Assembly (NCBI GenBank): GCA_029298735.1
Contig: JANSLP010000462.1
Location: 1 to 20,352, forward strand
Reading direction: 5' to 3'
DNA length: 20,352 nucleotides
From: Ophiostoma sp. CBS 140.51
Taxonomy: Eukaryota > Ascomycota > Sordariomycetes > Ophiostomatales > Ophiostomataceae
Program-made: the position numbers and the translations under genes
The notes under the pieces: model-generated
Database searches by the model: none
What the model saw: the letters and a program-made list of their open reading frames with translations, nothing else
Told to the model about the DNA's origin: nothing
In this document: positions 7,501-16,560 of the stretch, piece after piece
Numbering within the stretch: position 1 is the first letter of the stretch
How the letters are laid out: each line of letters begins with the position of its first letter

Positions 7501-9844
7501 GCTGAACTGTAGCTGGAGGAAACAGGTAGAGAAGATGAGGCTGAAGAGTTGTAGACGGCTGAACTGTAGCTGGAGGAAACAGGTAGAGAAGATGAGGCTG
7601 AAGAGTTGTAGACGGCTGAACTGTAGCTAGAAGAAACTGGAATAGAAGACGATGCCGATGAGTTGTAGTTGACAGAGCTGTAGCTCGAATAGCTCGACGA
7701 AACAGGACCAGCTGATGACGTCGAGGAGTTGTAGCTGGCTGAGCTATAGCCCGAAGAAACAGGAATAGAAGACGAAGCGGAAGAATTGTATACTGCCGAG
7801 CTGTAGCTAGAGGAAGCCGGGATGGAAGTGGATGCTGACGAGTTGTAGACTGCAGAGCTGTAGCTCGATGAGGCCGGGATGGACGACGAGGCTGACGAGT
7901 TGTACACTGCAGAGCTGTAACTAGACGACGAGGGGAAGGCCGAAGAGGTCGAGTTGTAGACAGCCGAACTGTAGCTGGAAGAAGAAACAGGGCTGGCCGA
8001 GGAAGTTGAAGAGTTGTAGTTGACTGAGCTATAGCTCGATGAGACTGGGACCGATGACGAAATGGAGGAATTGTATACTGCAGAGCTGTAGCTCGACGAA
8101 GAAGAAACAGGGCCTACTGAGGAACTCGACGAGTTGTAGTTGACGGAACTGTAGGCAGAACTGTAGCTCGATGAAGTGGGTGCCACCGAGAGCGACAAGT
8201 TGTAGCTAGCAGAGCTGTAACTTGACGACGAGGGAAGGACAGAGGATGCAGACGAATTGTACACGGCCGAACTGTATACCGACGAGGCCGAGACGCTGCT
8301 GCTAGGAATGCTGCTGCTGCTGTTGTACAACTGGGACGAGTACACCGACGAGATGCTCGACAGCGATGTTGTCGGCAAGTACGATGAGGACGATGTCAGG
8401 TTGGACGACGACACAGGGTACGAGCTGGAGCTGTTTGTCGAAATAAACGACGAGGCCGGGGACGAAGAAGAAAAAGACGTCACCGGGACCGACGAAGGAG
8501 CTGTTGACAACAGCTGCGACGATGACGACGAAAACGATGACGACGACGGCAGCTCACTCGACGAGATGTTGCTGTACAGCGCCGACGAGTAGATCGACGA
8601 ACCCGACGAGAATGACGACGACAGAGGGGCTGTCGATAGAGGAATGGATGATGACGGCACAGACGACGATGAAACATTGCCCGAAGACGACGGGTATGAT
8701 GAGCTAGATGACGAAGACACACTCTCACTGCTCGTAGACGGCAGCTGTGTCTTGGTCGTTGTCTCTATTGAAATCTCTACCGAGACGGACGTTGTCGTTG
8801 TCGTGGTCGTCGTGGTCGTCGTCTCAATGGGCAGACTCGTAGGAACAGCCGACGACGACACGTTCTGCTGCTGGGAGAGACACACCCGCTTCGTGCTGTC
8901 GAAACCAAAGACGCACTGGCACGTCGACGAGCACAGACTTCCCGGCGCGCCGTTGCTGTTCGTGCCATCGTCGCACTGCTCACCATCTTGGTAGGAGACG
9001 GAGCTATCGCCACAGCCCAGCGGCGTCACGCCCCGGGCCACAATGTACGACACACCGCGTGCACCGCCGGCAAACGAGTGCACACCGACAGCTCCCGGTG
9101 CCGCGGCTGCATCCGACAGCACGGCCAGCGGGACAAACCCATTGGCACCGCCTGTCGGGTAGCGCGGGATCAGCGCGTGGGCACTGCAGGACCAGTTGCT
9201 GAGGTTGCTATCCGAAATAAGCTGGAGCTGCGAGGGGGCGTTGGCCACCGAGGGTTGCGTCGTGGCCACAATACGAGCATCGTCATAGCAGCTGAGGCGG
9301 CCCTGGGCGACAAACGTGCCAAAGGGCGAGAGGGCGTCAATGTTGGAAAAGGGCTGGTCGTCGTAGTAGCAGGAGAGCGAAAAGTAGAGACCGGTCTGGC
9401 CACCGGCGCCGCTGGCGGCAAATTTTATGCCGTCGTTCATGAGGGCCACAGCACCGGGCCGCGTCGAAGCGTGGTACGTTGTGTCGGTTCCCATGACAAT
9501 GACGTTTCCGCCCACAGCAGGACCCCAGGTGGCCTTGGTGTCGCTCAGAAACTGGATCTGGTCGATGGTGCCGCAGTCGGCGTCGGGCACGACAATGGCC
9601 TTGTACTGGGCAAAGTCGGCCGTCGTCATGGCATACCATTCGGCCTGCGTGGCAATTTTGACTGCACAGTCAGTGGAAAGTCAATAAAAATCAAAGAAGA
9701 GAGTGATGCTCTACCTGAATAACCGAGGGACAGGGCCTGTTTGTACTCGGCATACGTCATGCCCTGGTAAAAGAGCAAGTCTTCAACCGCATAGGCGGTG
9801 TTGGCCAGGGCAACTATGCCCGGTAAGAGGTCAGAGAGCCTCAT
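4578..9844 (-). CDS. Mucin-like, probably GPI-anchored cell-surface protein, 1737 aa, two exons
   Basis: Exon 1 is 9844-9715 and exon 2 is 9661-4578. Splicing the 53-base intron joins LGYS to VKIATQAEW in frame. Domains in order follow. Signal peptide, residues 1-19, cleavage after AYA. Globular N-terminal domain, about 20-255, possibly a Rossmann-like (class I amidotransferase-like) fold, by pattern only. Cys-rich block, about 255-305, with GEQCDDGTNSNG as in DUF4215 repeats. Thr tract, about 324-334. Ser-rich stalk, about 335-1195, holding 24 units with the core AVYNSS. Cys1199 segment with a valine/isoleucine run. Collagen-like Gly-X-Y, 1256-1309. Acidic tail, about 1360-1665, with eight Lys-Arg sites. 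Ser/Gly linker near 1707-1713, then a 17-residue hydrophobic end typical of a GPI signal. The protein should sit in the cell wall or membrane, heavily N- and O-glycosylated. Roles in adhesion, biofilm or surface hydrophobicity are inferred from architecture. I know no named gene for it. Confidence 0.88.
4815..5693 (-). other. Acidic tail of the surface protein with kexin-type dibasic sites
   Basis: Lys-Arg pairs end at residues 1367, 1416, 1441, 1483, 1541, 1594, 1605 and 1659. Arg-Arg pairs lie at 1509-1510, 1527-1528 and 1581-1582. Most Lys-Arg pairs are followed by Asp, Asn, Ser or Gly, a context that kexin-type proteases of the fungal Golgi accept. Between them lie short amphipathic segments (1455-1469, 1511-1526, 1564-1580). 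Processing is inferred. If it occurs, the GPI tail would be released from most of the protein unless chains are held together by disulfides or glycans. Confidence 0.6.
5863..6026 (-). other. Collagen-like Gly-X-Y segment of the surface protein
   Basis: Residues 1256-1309 form 18 uninterrupted triplets, of which 15 begin with Gly (GTP, GSP, GTS, GAP, GRP, GVP and so on); the exceptions are SSP, NKP and DIP. Pro at the third position is frequent. That is a collagen-like composition, though short for a stable triple helix. A second stretch near 1617-1650 alternates GVP with ATP, AAD and STP and may be a decayed relative. Confidence 0.75.
6870..8290 (-). repeat. Array of 24 degenerate ~57-base units encoding YNSS repeats
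   Basis: Twenty-four units of about 17-23 residues follow one another in the stalk of the surface protein. Each has the plan SSSYSSAVYNSSASSSIP with variation. The commonest core is AVYNSS; minor forms are VNYNSS, ASYNSS, AIYNSS and TVYNSS. Each unit has one Asn-X-Ser/Thr sequon, one or two Tyr preceded by Ser, and usually one Pro. The DNA differs between most units at silent positions, so the array is old overall, with at least one recent duplication inside it. Such arrays usually vary in copy number between strains. Confidence 0.9.
7501..7614 (-). repeat. Exact tandem duplication of one 57-base unit
   Basis: Positions 7501-7557 and 7558-7614 are identical over all 57 bases, and the identity runs 14 bases further into the next unit. 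Both encode the unit ending in AVYNSSASSSLPVS. Because neighbouring units differ silently, this pair must be a recent duplication or gene conversion, or an assembly artefact. Confidence 0.9.
8770..8960 (-). other. DUF4215-like Cys block and poly-Thr tract of the surface protein
   Basis: This part of the surface-protein gene encodes the CDDG and STCQC end of the Cys-rich block, whose pattern resembles the GEQCDDGN...CSATC repeats of bacterial and protist surface proteins. It is followed by 11 consecutive Thr residues. The Thr codons are mixed, so the tract is not a pure trinucleotide microsatellite. Resemblance to DUF4215 is by eye only. Confidence 0.55.
9662..9714 (-). other. Intron 1 of the surface-protein gene
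   Basis: This is a 53-base phase-1 intron, with donor GTAGAG at 9714 and acceptor TGTGCAG ending at 9662. Its removal fuses the signal-peptide exon to the body of the protein (Val44 is split). The donor is weaker than GTAAGT. The unspliced frame from exon 1 stops within 100 bases, and the main frame has no good start before 9629, so the intron is needed to give a secreted product. Confidence 0.85.
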
Positions 9845-10222
9845 GATGGTGACTTAGTCGTGGAAGCCTAGAGAAACAGTCGAAAAGCTGAAAGTAAATA
9901 AGTAAGTAGACGTCAACCACTTAATCCATGGATTTGGAAAGGATTCGTGGATAGGGATGGAGGTAGACAATAAAACTGATAATATAATAAACGAGGGGAA
10001 ATTAAAAAACGAAGGACGCAACGAGAGACTTGGAGATACTTCCAAGGGTGAGTTGAAACGAGAGAAGGATGGATGGGTGAGAGTGCCAAGAAAAGGGGCC
10101 GAGGAAGAGAATAAATAAAGGGGGAAGGGGGAAAAGACGGAAACTTTCACGTCAAATGGGTTGTCGAGAGAAAAAGGCTACAGGTCGAGAGGAGAAAATC
10201 AAAAGAAGAGGCAACGGAGGAC
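9845..10222 (-). promoter_or_regulatory. Probable leader and proximal promoter of the surface-protein gene
   Basis: On the minus strand this stretch is strongly pyrimidine-rich (CTTTC and TCTCC runs), as expected for a fungal leader. It ends at the ATG in the context ACCATCATGAGG. It contains an AT-rich patch near 9970-10010 and near 10110. The open frames crossing it are Phe/Ser/Leu-rich by composition and are not taken as genes. Confidence 0.45.
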
Positions 10223-10252
10223 CATATATACGGCCGGTATAAAAGGGCCGGC
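10223..10252. promoter_or_regulatory. Back-to-back TATA boxes, candidate bidirectional core promoter
   Basis: TATATATG reads on the minus strand (10223-10230), and 8 bases away TATAAAAG reads on the plus strand (10238-10245). The plus-strand box is framed by a perfect 5-base inverted repeat, GCCGG at 10233-10237 and CCGGC at 10248-10252. The minus-strand box would drive the surface-protein gene with a leader of about 350 bases. The plus-strand box faces DNA with no recognisable gene. Confidence 0.5.
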
Positions 10253-12620
10253 ATCTGGGGAAGGACATCAGCTGGGCACAAGCACGGACAAAACTGTAAA
10301 GTGAGAAGATTATTGGGATGAAGAGAAAAGGATGGGGGAAACAATATGGCACAGTTCTGTCCCAAACCAAACCGGGGATCCACACAAGACTGAAAACTAC
10401 CCTCCCAGAAAAAAGCCATGTAAAACGGAGGACGGCAAGGAGCGCCGAAGACATTTTCACCAAAGAGAGGGGCCATAAAGATGGGGAGAGAAAAAGAGAA
10501 AGATAAATTCTACAAGAAGCCAAGAAAAATACAGGGAACAGGAAGAGACAATGGCCTCTCTCAGCATATCCCCATATCCTCTTTAGGGACAATGAACCGA
10601 GCAAGGGGGTGTGGATTGCCCTAGACATCCGACTTCCATGGCAGAGAACTACATAATGGGCAAGAGTGTGAGAGGAAAAGCGTGAGAGAGGAGCTTCTGC
10701 GCAACAAGTCTTAGGTCTTTTGAGGAGACGGTCTCAGACCGAACATGGATGAGTGGATGAGAATCCAAAAACGATGGAGAACTTTGAATCGGATCGTGGA
10801 CTGTGACAGACAAACTGTGGATCTAACAGGAGGAGACAAGAAATTCAAACATAAATGGACAGTAAGCTGCTTCCTTGGTTTTATTCGCTTTTGCTTTCAT
10901 CTATGATATATGATATTATTCTGCCCCTTTCTACAGCATTTCGTGGCTTCCGGTGGCGGTGTCACTCAAAGTGCGTAATTTACATAAATGGTAAAAGAAA
11001 GAGACGAACATGCGTATATTTCCTATTTTTGGCTGGGTCGTACAATGTACAGATGTCAAGCCATCAGAAGCACACTCGGGAACCCACGCGAGAACGCCTC
11101 GTTTTCGATAGACAGGAAACAGGACAGGGGAACAGGGGTCAAGGAGCAAGGGTTCAAAGGTAAAAGAAGTTAAACCTCGACATAACACAGACAGGCTCTT
11201 TCCCCCAGGAGGCGACTTTTCGACAGTCGAAACAGAATAGACGTCTTTTAGACAAGGCTGCTTGATGACTGATTATTTATGTAAGTACAGTTATATGCAA
11301 GCTTCGTCTAATATTCCATTTTCCTCTTTCTCCCCTCTATGCACCCTGTTCCAAAAGGGAACAGCCGTAGACGGTTCCTGCAGATCGTCTATTACCGACT
11401 CGCACTCCTTGCCCTCTTCCCTCCTGTCTTTTCCCCACGCCCTTGGGCAGCATAGCAAGTGGAGCCCTAGCATCGGGTATGTATGGGACTTTCGGGAGTA
11501 CGGGAGTACGACGTACATGGAGACAGAGGAACGACACCTCTGTTCATCTGTACTTGTGCCTGTGGATAGTAGAGAGACATACCGGATACGACTCCGTAGG
11601 TACGCGCCATAAAGAGTGGTACATGGTACAGGTGCAGGTACCTTTTACCACGCCATCGACACATGGTAGTACCGACAGGACCCACGCCGTCACCGTAAAG
11701 GACGCATGGGAGGGGATGAGACTGTGAGAGACACCAACACCGTGCCTTGGCAGAGATTTATTTTTATTGATTAAATATTTAAATATTTATTTATCTCGTC
11801 TCCTTTTGATAAGTGAGTCGACAGTCCCCATTTCGCAATGCCCATGTGGCGGGCTGCAAGTACCGTTTGAAGACGAGATTGGATTCTAAGGAGTGTGGAT
11901 GGTGGGTCGCCAAGAGAAAGATGGTCGATGCTCCAGTGTGTGGATGTATCTCAGGCACGATGACCCCATCGGGCATCTCTGAGACAAATGAGAGAGAGAA
12001 GGAAGAAGCTCACGATTCTGCTCCACACCGGTCGACAGTTCGATGCCGAGCCTTAGGATGTTAGCCCCGATCGTGTATTTGTGTAAGCTCTCGATTGACA
12101 GCTGCAGATGCAAATGACAGCTACAGCCTGCCAACCCAGGATATGTTTATGCACGATGCAGGTTCGTCACGAAGGTGTTGACAGCACCGGGCAAAACATA
12201 CAGGTGAAGAGGACATGTCAATACGAGGTTCTCACTGACATTTTTTCTGCAGTGGCGGTCACACAGGGGCATGCAAGGCAGGCTCTCCAGCAGACAGTGA
12301 TCTTCAACAAAGACACGCTGAAGAAGCACAAAAGTACAAGTCTACACGGACCTTGTCTTGACCCTGTCTTGGGTTGGAAGAAAGGGAAGGATGTTAACGC
12401 GAGGCTTTGTGCTGTGCGACCTTCCCGATAAAGGAACAGGGGTCTGGGATTACTGATACGGTTGACAACATTGAAGGTGTTATGGCGCTGCCGAGCACGA
12501 GGGTAGGACAGGGCCATGATAACTCCGTCGTACAAAAAAAGACAAAAGACGCGAGAAAGGCCGTGCAGTCTGTTGTCGACACACAGCAGACAGAGGACAC
12601 AAATTGACGTCGTCGATCAT
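10253..12620. other. Intergenic DNA without a recognisable gene
   Basis: Both strands carry only short ORFs that match nothing I know and lack convincing splice structure. The part up to about 10900 is purine-rich on the + strand. The remainder is mixed, with a very AT-rich patch at about 11757-11795 (TTAAATATTTAAATATTT) and a small direct repeat GGGAGTAC near 11500. A long untranslated leader, a noncoding RNA or distal regulatory DNA of the surface-protein gene are all possible. Confidence 0.4.
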
Positions 12621-14090
12621 TCACAAACGCAGGTACCAGCCAATCGCCACATGTGTGCCTTTTTCGATTTGCTTGCCCTTTTTTTTCTCCTTTTCGCCTC
12701 GACTTTCTTGACTTTTGTTTACTTTCTCTATCTTGCTCTCTCTTCCTTTACTCCGCCCCCCGATGCAGTCTTGGGCAAAATCAGAAAAGAGGAAACCCGG
12801 GTCGGCCAACGGGTCACACAAGAGTGATTTGCGTTCACCGCCATGGAGAGGAGAAAACAAACGATTACTTACCAAAATGACAGGAGATGACGAGGCGGCG
12901 ATGAGCACGACTTTCGTGTCCGAGACAAGTGATGAGAGGATGAGGAGAGAGAAACAGAAGATGATGTGAAAGGAGACAAGTGTGTGCACCGAAAGGACCA
13001 AGGGGAGCGAGACAAGACACGAGTGAGAAGGACGACTGGCGAGAGTAAATAGAGTCACCGCCAACGATCGAGCAAAACTCGTGGGATGCCAGCCTATTTG
13101 AGGACATAAAGTACAGAAAGAGAAAAAGAAAAAAGACTGGACAAAAAATGAGAAACAGTCGCCGAGCTCGGTTGAACTGGCCCGACCAGAAACCCAGTTG
13201 CAAAACCAAAACATCGACGACGTCGACGAGAAGGTGACGTGAGACGGAGCTCGATCACGTTTGGTTTCACGCCACAAGTGAGGCAAAAGTAAGAACAAGC
13301 AAAAATAAGAGAAGAAAATGGAAAAGTGAAGCGAAAGAAAGACTACGGAGTACGCGATCACGGGTAATGGGAGTGGATCAGAGGATGGGGATGGGGGATG
13401 TGCAGGTTGATGGTGGGCTCTCGACGGAACGGCCACGCTTATCCACAATACTAAAAAATCAAGTGCCACTTTAGGAAAAGTGTGGGCGAAAAAAGGATGC
13501 CACGGATGCAACCAAAGAGCATCACCAGTGTCGATGCCCACTTTCCCTCCCCAGAGAAAGAAGGTGGGCGTTGGGTGTGGGAGGCAGAGGAAGGGGCAAG
13601 GAAAGGAAGAAGGGGGACTGACAACATTACGACAGGCCAAGAAAGGAAAAGGCTAAAATGTGGGTCTTTCCCGTGTAAGAAACCGAAAGACACCGAGTGG
13701 GCCTTGCCGAAAGACGAAAAAGTACTGTAGGGAAGGAGCGACACAATGTGCACCAAATAAAAGGCCAGGAAAGCTCGTCGATGTTCTCCGTCACAGTTGA
13801 GAATATGGAATCATTTATCGAGGAAAAGAAGCATTTGAAATGAATTAAAAGAGATGAAAATTATGAAGAACACGGACACAGACTCATGATAAGGGGAACA
13901 ACTATTGCCCTACGGGATTGAAGATTGTGAATAGAATCGTAGATCGAGGACGGAGTAAAAGACCCACTTTTGCGTTATTTGGAATTTGATGGGCTGCGAT
14001 GGGCTGTGACGGGGTTTGCTTTTGGTGGCTTTTGGTACGATTCACAGCAGTTTGGTGCCTGCTTCTGGGCTGATTTGTATTCCTTCAACA
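12621..14090. other. Intergenic DNA with a long pyrimidine-derived open frame on the minus strand
   Basis: A minus-strand frame is open for 339 codons (13640-12621). Its product is dominated by Phe, Ser, Leu, Cys and Pro in irregular runs, which is what translating CT-rich DNA gives, and I see no domain. The stretch 13100-13740 is purine-rich on the + strand. From 13740 to 14090 it is mixed and AT-richer, with no gene seen. Confidence 0.4.
12763..12969 (+). CDS. Candidate small hydrophilic protein, 68 aa (weak)
   Basis: An ORF of 68 codons begins with MQSWAKSEKRK directly after a 100-base pyrimidine-rich tract (12655-12760), the arrangement seen ahead of true fungal starts. The product is charged and Ser/Lys/Arg-rich, with no membrane segment and no known domain. 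Against it: it is short, it overlaps a longer minus-strand frame, the CCGATG context is only fair, and the same CT tract ending in GATGCAG could instead be a 3' splice site. Treat it as a candidate only. Confidence 0.15.
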   Translation: MQSWAKSEKRKPGSANGSHKSDLRSPPWRGENKRLLTKMTGDDEAAMSTTFVSETSDERMRREKQKMM

Positions 14091-14700
14091 ACACATGCTG
14101 CAGTCTCCAATATTGTTCTTGACTTGGCTCTTTGAAAAGAATAATATTCTCCTAGAATTCGGATACATAGAACTTATTTGCCGTTGCTATTTGCCATCCG
14201 TGACGTTTCATTTGCCAGATACAGATGAGGTCTTTCTGTTGAAGGATTTAGAGGCTCTTCGGATAGCCTGGTGAGTGCCCTGGCAAGTCCTGTCCTTTCC
14301 ACTAGACTGGGATACACTAATCCTGCTACAGCACTCCTTTCGTGTTCGCCTTTTCGCTGATTCGCCTTCTCGCTTTCTTCTTCTAGAAAATAGCGAGACC
14401 GCGTCAGTCTGCGTCTATGTCTCCGTCTACGAGGCCAAGATCACTGTCAGTTGTGTTATTGGACGGGCCGCTGGGTCCCACTTGTTGCCGTTCAGGGCTT
14501 GACGTCGCTCCTTTTGGAGCCCGAGCAGAGCACGGGAAAAGGATCGTTGTGCCAGAAAATGCACCAAAAAGGGCAACGGAGCTGATCCCGGGGTTTGAAC
14601 GGTTGCAGAGTGACTTGCATCAGGCACCAGAAGCGATGCCAAATATAACAGGCAAAAGCGAAGAAAAGATAACAAAAAGAAAAGCAAACATTTAAACAGA
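14091..14700 (+). other. Unassigned stretch with an intron-like element and small open frames
   Basis: A 59-codon frame (14095-14274) beginning MLQSPILF and ending LRIAW runs into a sequence with all intron signals: GTGAGT at 14271, CACTAATC near 14315 and CTACAG ending at 14331. A second acceptor-like TTCTTCTAG ends at 14386. A 92-codon frame follows at 14417-14695. I could not join these into one continuous frame: the 14331 acceptor leads to a stop at 14384-14386, and the 14386 acceptor is out of phase. It may be a spliced noncoding RNA, a decayed gene or chance. Confidence 0.2.
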
Positions 14701-15004
14701 CAAGAATAAAACGATTGGCGTTGACCGCCTCGATTACGATGGCCACGGCTGGGCGCTGCATTCGGAATCGGAATTCAATAATCGAACGACGAACAGTTGA
14801 GAAAGGGTTGCATATGATGCGATCCAATACGGGTCTTTCTCCGCGGTTTTCTTGCATTTCTTCGTAAAACTTTGATCAGCTGATTTTCCGATAGTTCGTC
14901 AAGGGGAGGTGTGTTGTATTTTGCATTCGTTTTCGAAAAAAAATGTGTGCTGCATTCTATTCTCGTCAACTCCAGAAAATTGTGTCGATCGACACCGGCA
15001 CGGC

Positions 15005-15039
15005 GTTGCGGAGTTGCGGAGTTGCGGAGTTGCGGAGTT
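15005..15039 (+). repeat. Tandem repeat of an 8-base unit, four copies
   Basis: GTTGCGGA is repeated four times without a mismatch at 15005-15036, followed by a partial GTT. The unit length is not a multiple of three and the tract lies in DNA without a gene, so it is most simply a minisatellite made by slippage. Confidence 0.9.
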
Positions 15040-15932
15040 TTAAAGGAATCGAGGGCTGGTTCCTGGCAGCTGACATGTTGACATCGTCACCAGCCACAGT
15101 GGCTGCTCTCTTTTTGCTTCGTTTTCGCGTTCCCAGTCGCTTTTCCCGATCCCCCACGCGAGCAAACGCCGGGCATTCCCCGTGTGTCAGTCCGGGCAAG
15201 CAAGACCCGGTGATCGTCCGCCAAGAAGGAGGCAGAGAATCAAAAACTCAAATGGTATTGTCAGGCTGGCAACTGGAAACCTGCAGATCGCGACGAGGAT
15301 GACCTAACGGCGATGTAGAAAATCAAAACCAAACTTATCTAAGCTAGACATAGTCAAGAATTAATTCAAAAGCAGGCCAAAAGTGCAATTAGTGACGATG
15401 CAGTGACTGAAAAGAAGATGCACCAGCCTTATGCAGCACCAGCTAAGCGGCTTTAGCACCAATTGTCAGGAATGACAAAACGACAAAAAGCCAAACCCCA
15501 GGGAGAAACCCGCCAAACGCACAAACACCGCGCCCGCCGCTCCAAGAAGAAAAGCGCCAACGTCTTCCAAACTCCCAAAATAATCTCCAAAATAGAAGGA
15601 CAAGGCAGCGCCAAGTTTCTCGCCCAGAAGCACACGGAACGGGAAGTGAGCCAAAAGGCCTGACAACTACCAACGGGAATGCCAAAATTCAACAAAAGCT
15701 CCAGTCGACAAGCAATCGACACAAACCCAATCTGACAAGGACTTGCCCGCTCATTCGGCACTGAGCCTGGGGACGCAGCCTGAGGGGCATTCTAGGAAAG
15801 AAAGAGAAAGGATTGGTGGGGCATTTCAACGGCCAACTTCCCGTTCCAGCGTTTCCGGTGTAAGTGAGCCCTTTCTTGTTAGTGAACGATCAACTGTCAG
15901 ATGGAATTTGCCACCTGTAACTGCCTGGAATG

Positions 15933-16016
15933 GGCAAAAGGGCACTGGCAAAAGGGCACCAAAAAGGCACCATGCAACGTGTAAGTGACGAGGCCTTTGG
16001 CCCCCCTTTGGCCCCC
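15933..16016 (+). repeat. Two adjacent short duplications
   Basis: GGCAAAAGGGCAC occurs at 15933-15945 and again at 15947-15959. CTTTGGCCCCC occurs at 15995-16005 and immediately again at 16006-16016. They sit within 85 bases of one another in DNA without a gene, and suggest local slippage. Confidence 0.8.
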
Positions 16017-16183
16017 AAATTGTTTGGAAATACAAGATACCAGAAGGCACCGGAGGATTCCAGTCTTCGAGTTTTTGACGAACACCTTTCGAGAAGAATA
16101 CCTAAATTACGACCCAAGAAACGATCCGCGCAAGGCAAGCCACACGGCGCGGGTCAAAACCCGACAACGCGACCTGATGGCAT

Positions 16184-16219
16184 GGGGGGGTGGGGGGGTG
16201 GTAGTGCTTTGGTAGTGCT
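16184..16219 (+). repeat. Two G7 runs followed by a 10-base direct repeat
   Basis: Seven G residues (16184-16190), one T, and seven more G residues (16192-16198) are followed by TGGTAGTGCT at 16199-16208 and again at 16210-16219. The G runs could form a G-quadruplex if each supplies two G-tracts. They are also error-prone for sequencing. Confidence 0.7.
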
Positions 16220-16560
16220 GTTGGCGTCGTTCCTTCTGGAAACGCTCCTTGCGTCCATCTTGGCATCCCACATTCCCAAAACGTCAAGACGACGTATGCA
16301 CGTCCACTCGGTCGGTCGTCTACCCCCTTCACCGGGCACCGCGAGTTTTTTCAACTTGCCCCCTTTTCCTTGGACTCCATGGTCTAAACCTTATTTTCTC
16401 CGGGGGCGTTCTCATTATGGGATTTGCTTAGTTGAGATAAGGGATTTGCTTTTTCCCCCAGTCAACCTCTCCAGTCTGTTTCTACTTGCTTCTTCCCACC
16501 CTTACTTAATGCATGTTTATGTGATATGTCCATTTTCGTATTTTATTTTGAAATAACTTT

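Larger units (their letters stand above)
14701..16560. other. Intergenic DNA with small local repeats
   Basis: No gene can be supported. A + strand frame at 15930-16556 (208 codons) matches nothing I know and runs through the repeats and G-run described separately. The sequence TGTAAGTGA occurs at about 15859 and again at about 15980, each resembling a splice donor, but no consistent spliced frame follows. The composition changes here from purine-rich to pyrimidine-rich on the + strand. Confidence 0.35.

Noticed and set aside
8257..8592. A 111-codon Asp/Glu-rich + strand frame opposite the Ser-rich repeats
   Set aside because: Acidic frames are the automatic complement of Ser codons read antisense (TCG/TCA against CGA/TGA-shifted GAC/GAT). 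No independent support.
10152..10628. A 158-codon minus-strand frame upstream of the surface-protein gene
   Set aside because: Its composition is that of a pyrimidine-rich promoter or leader, it overlaps the TATA pair, and it has no recognisable domain.
12015..12055. AGTTCGATGCC, resembling a tRNA B box
   Set aside because: The flanking bases do not pair as a T-arm, and no A box or acceptor stem could be placed.
12621..13640. A 339-codon minus-strand frame in the gene-free gap
   Set aside because: The product is irregular runs of Phe, Ser, Leu, Pro and Cys from pyrimidine-rich DNA. No domain, signal or good start context was seen. It is kept only as part of the gap description.
15930..16556. 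A 208-codon + strand frame in the gap
   Set aside because: It runs through tandem duplications and a G7-T-G7 run, matches nothing I recognise, and its composition changes from Lys-rich to Phe/Leu-rich with the DNA composition.
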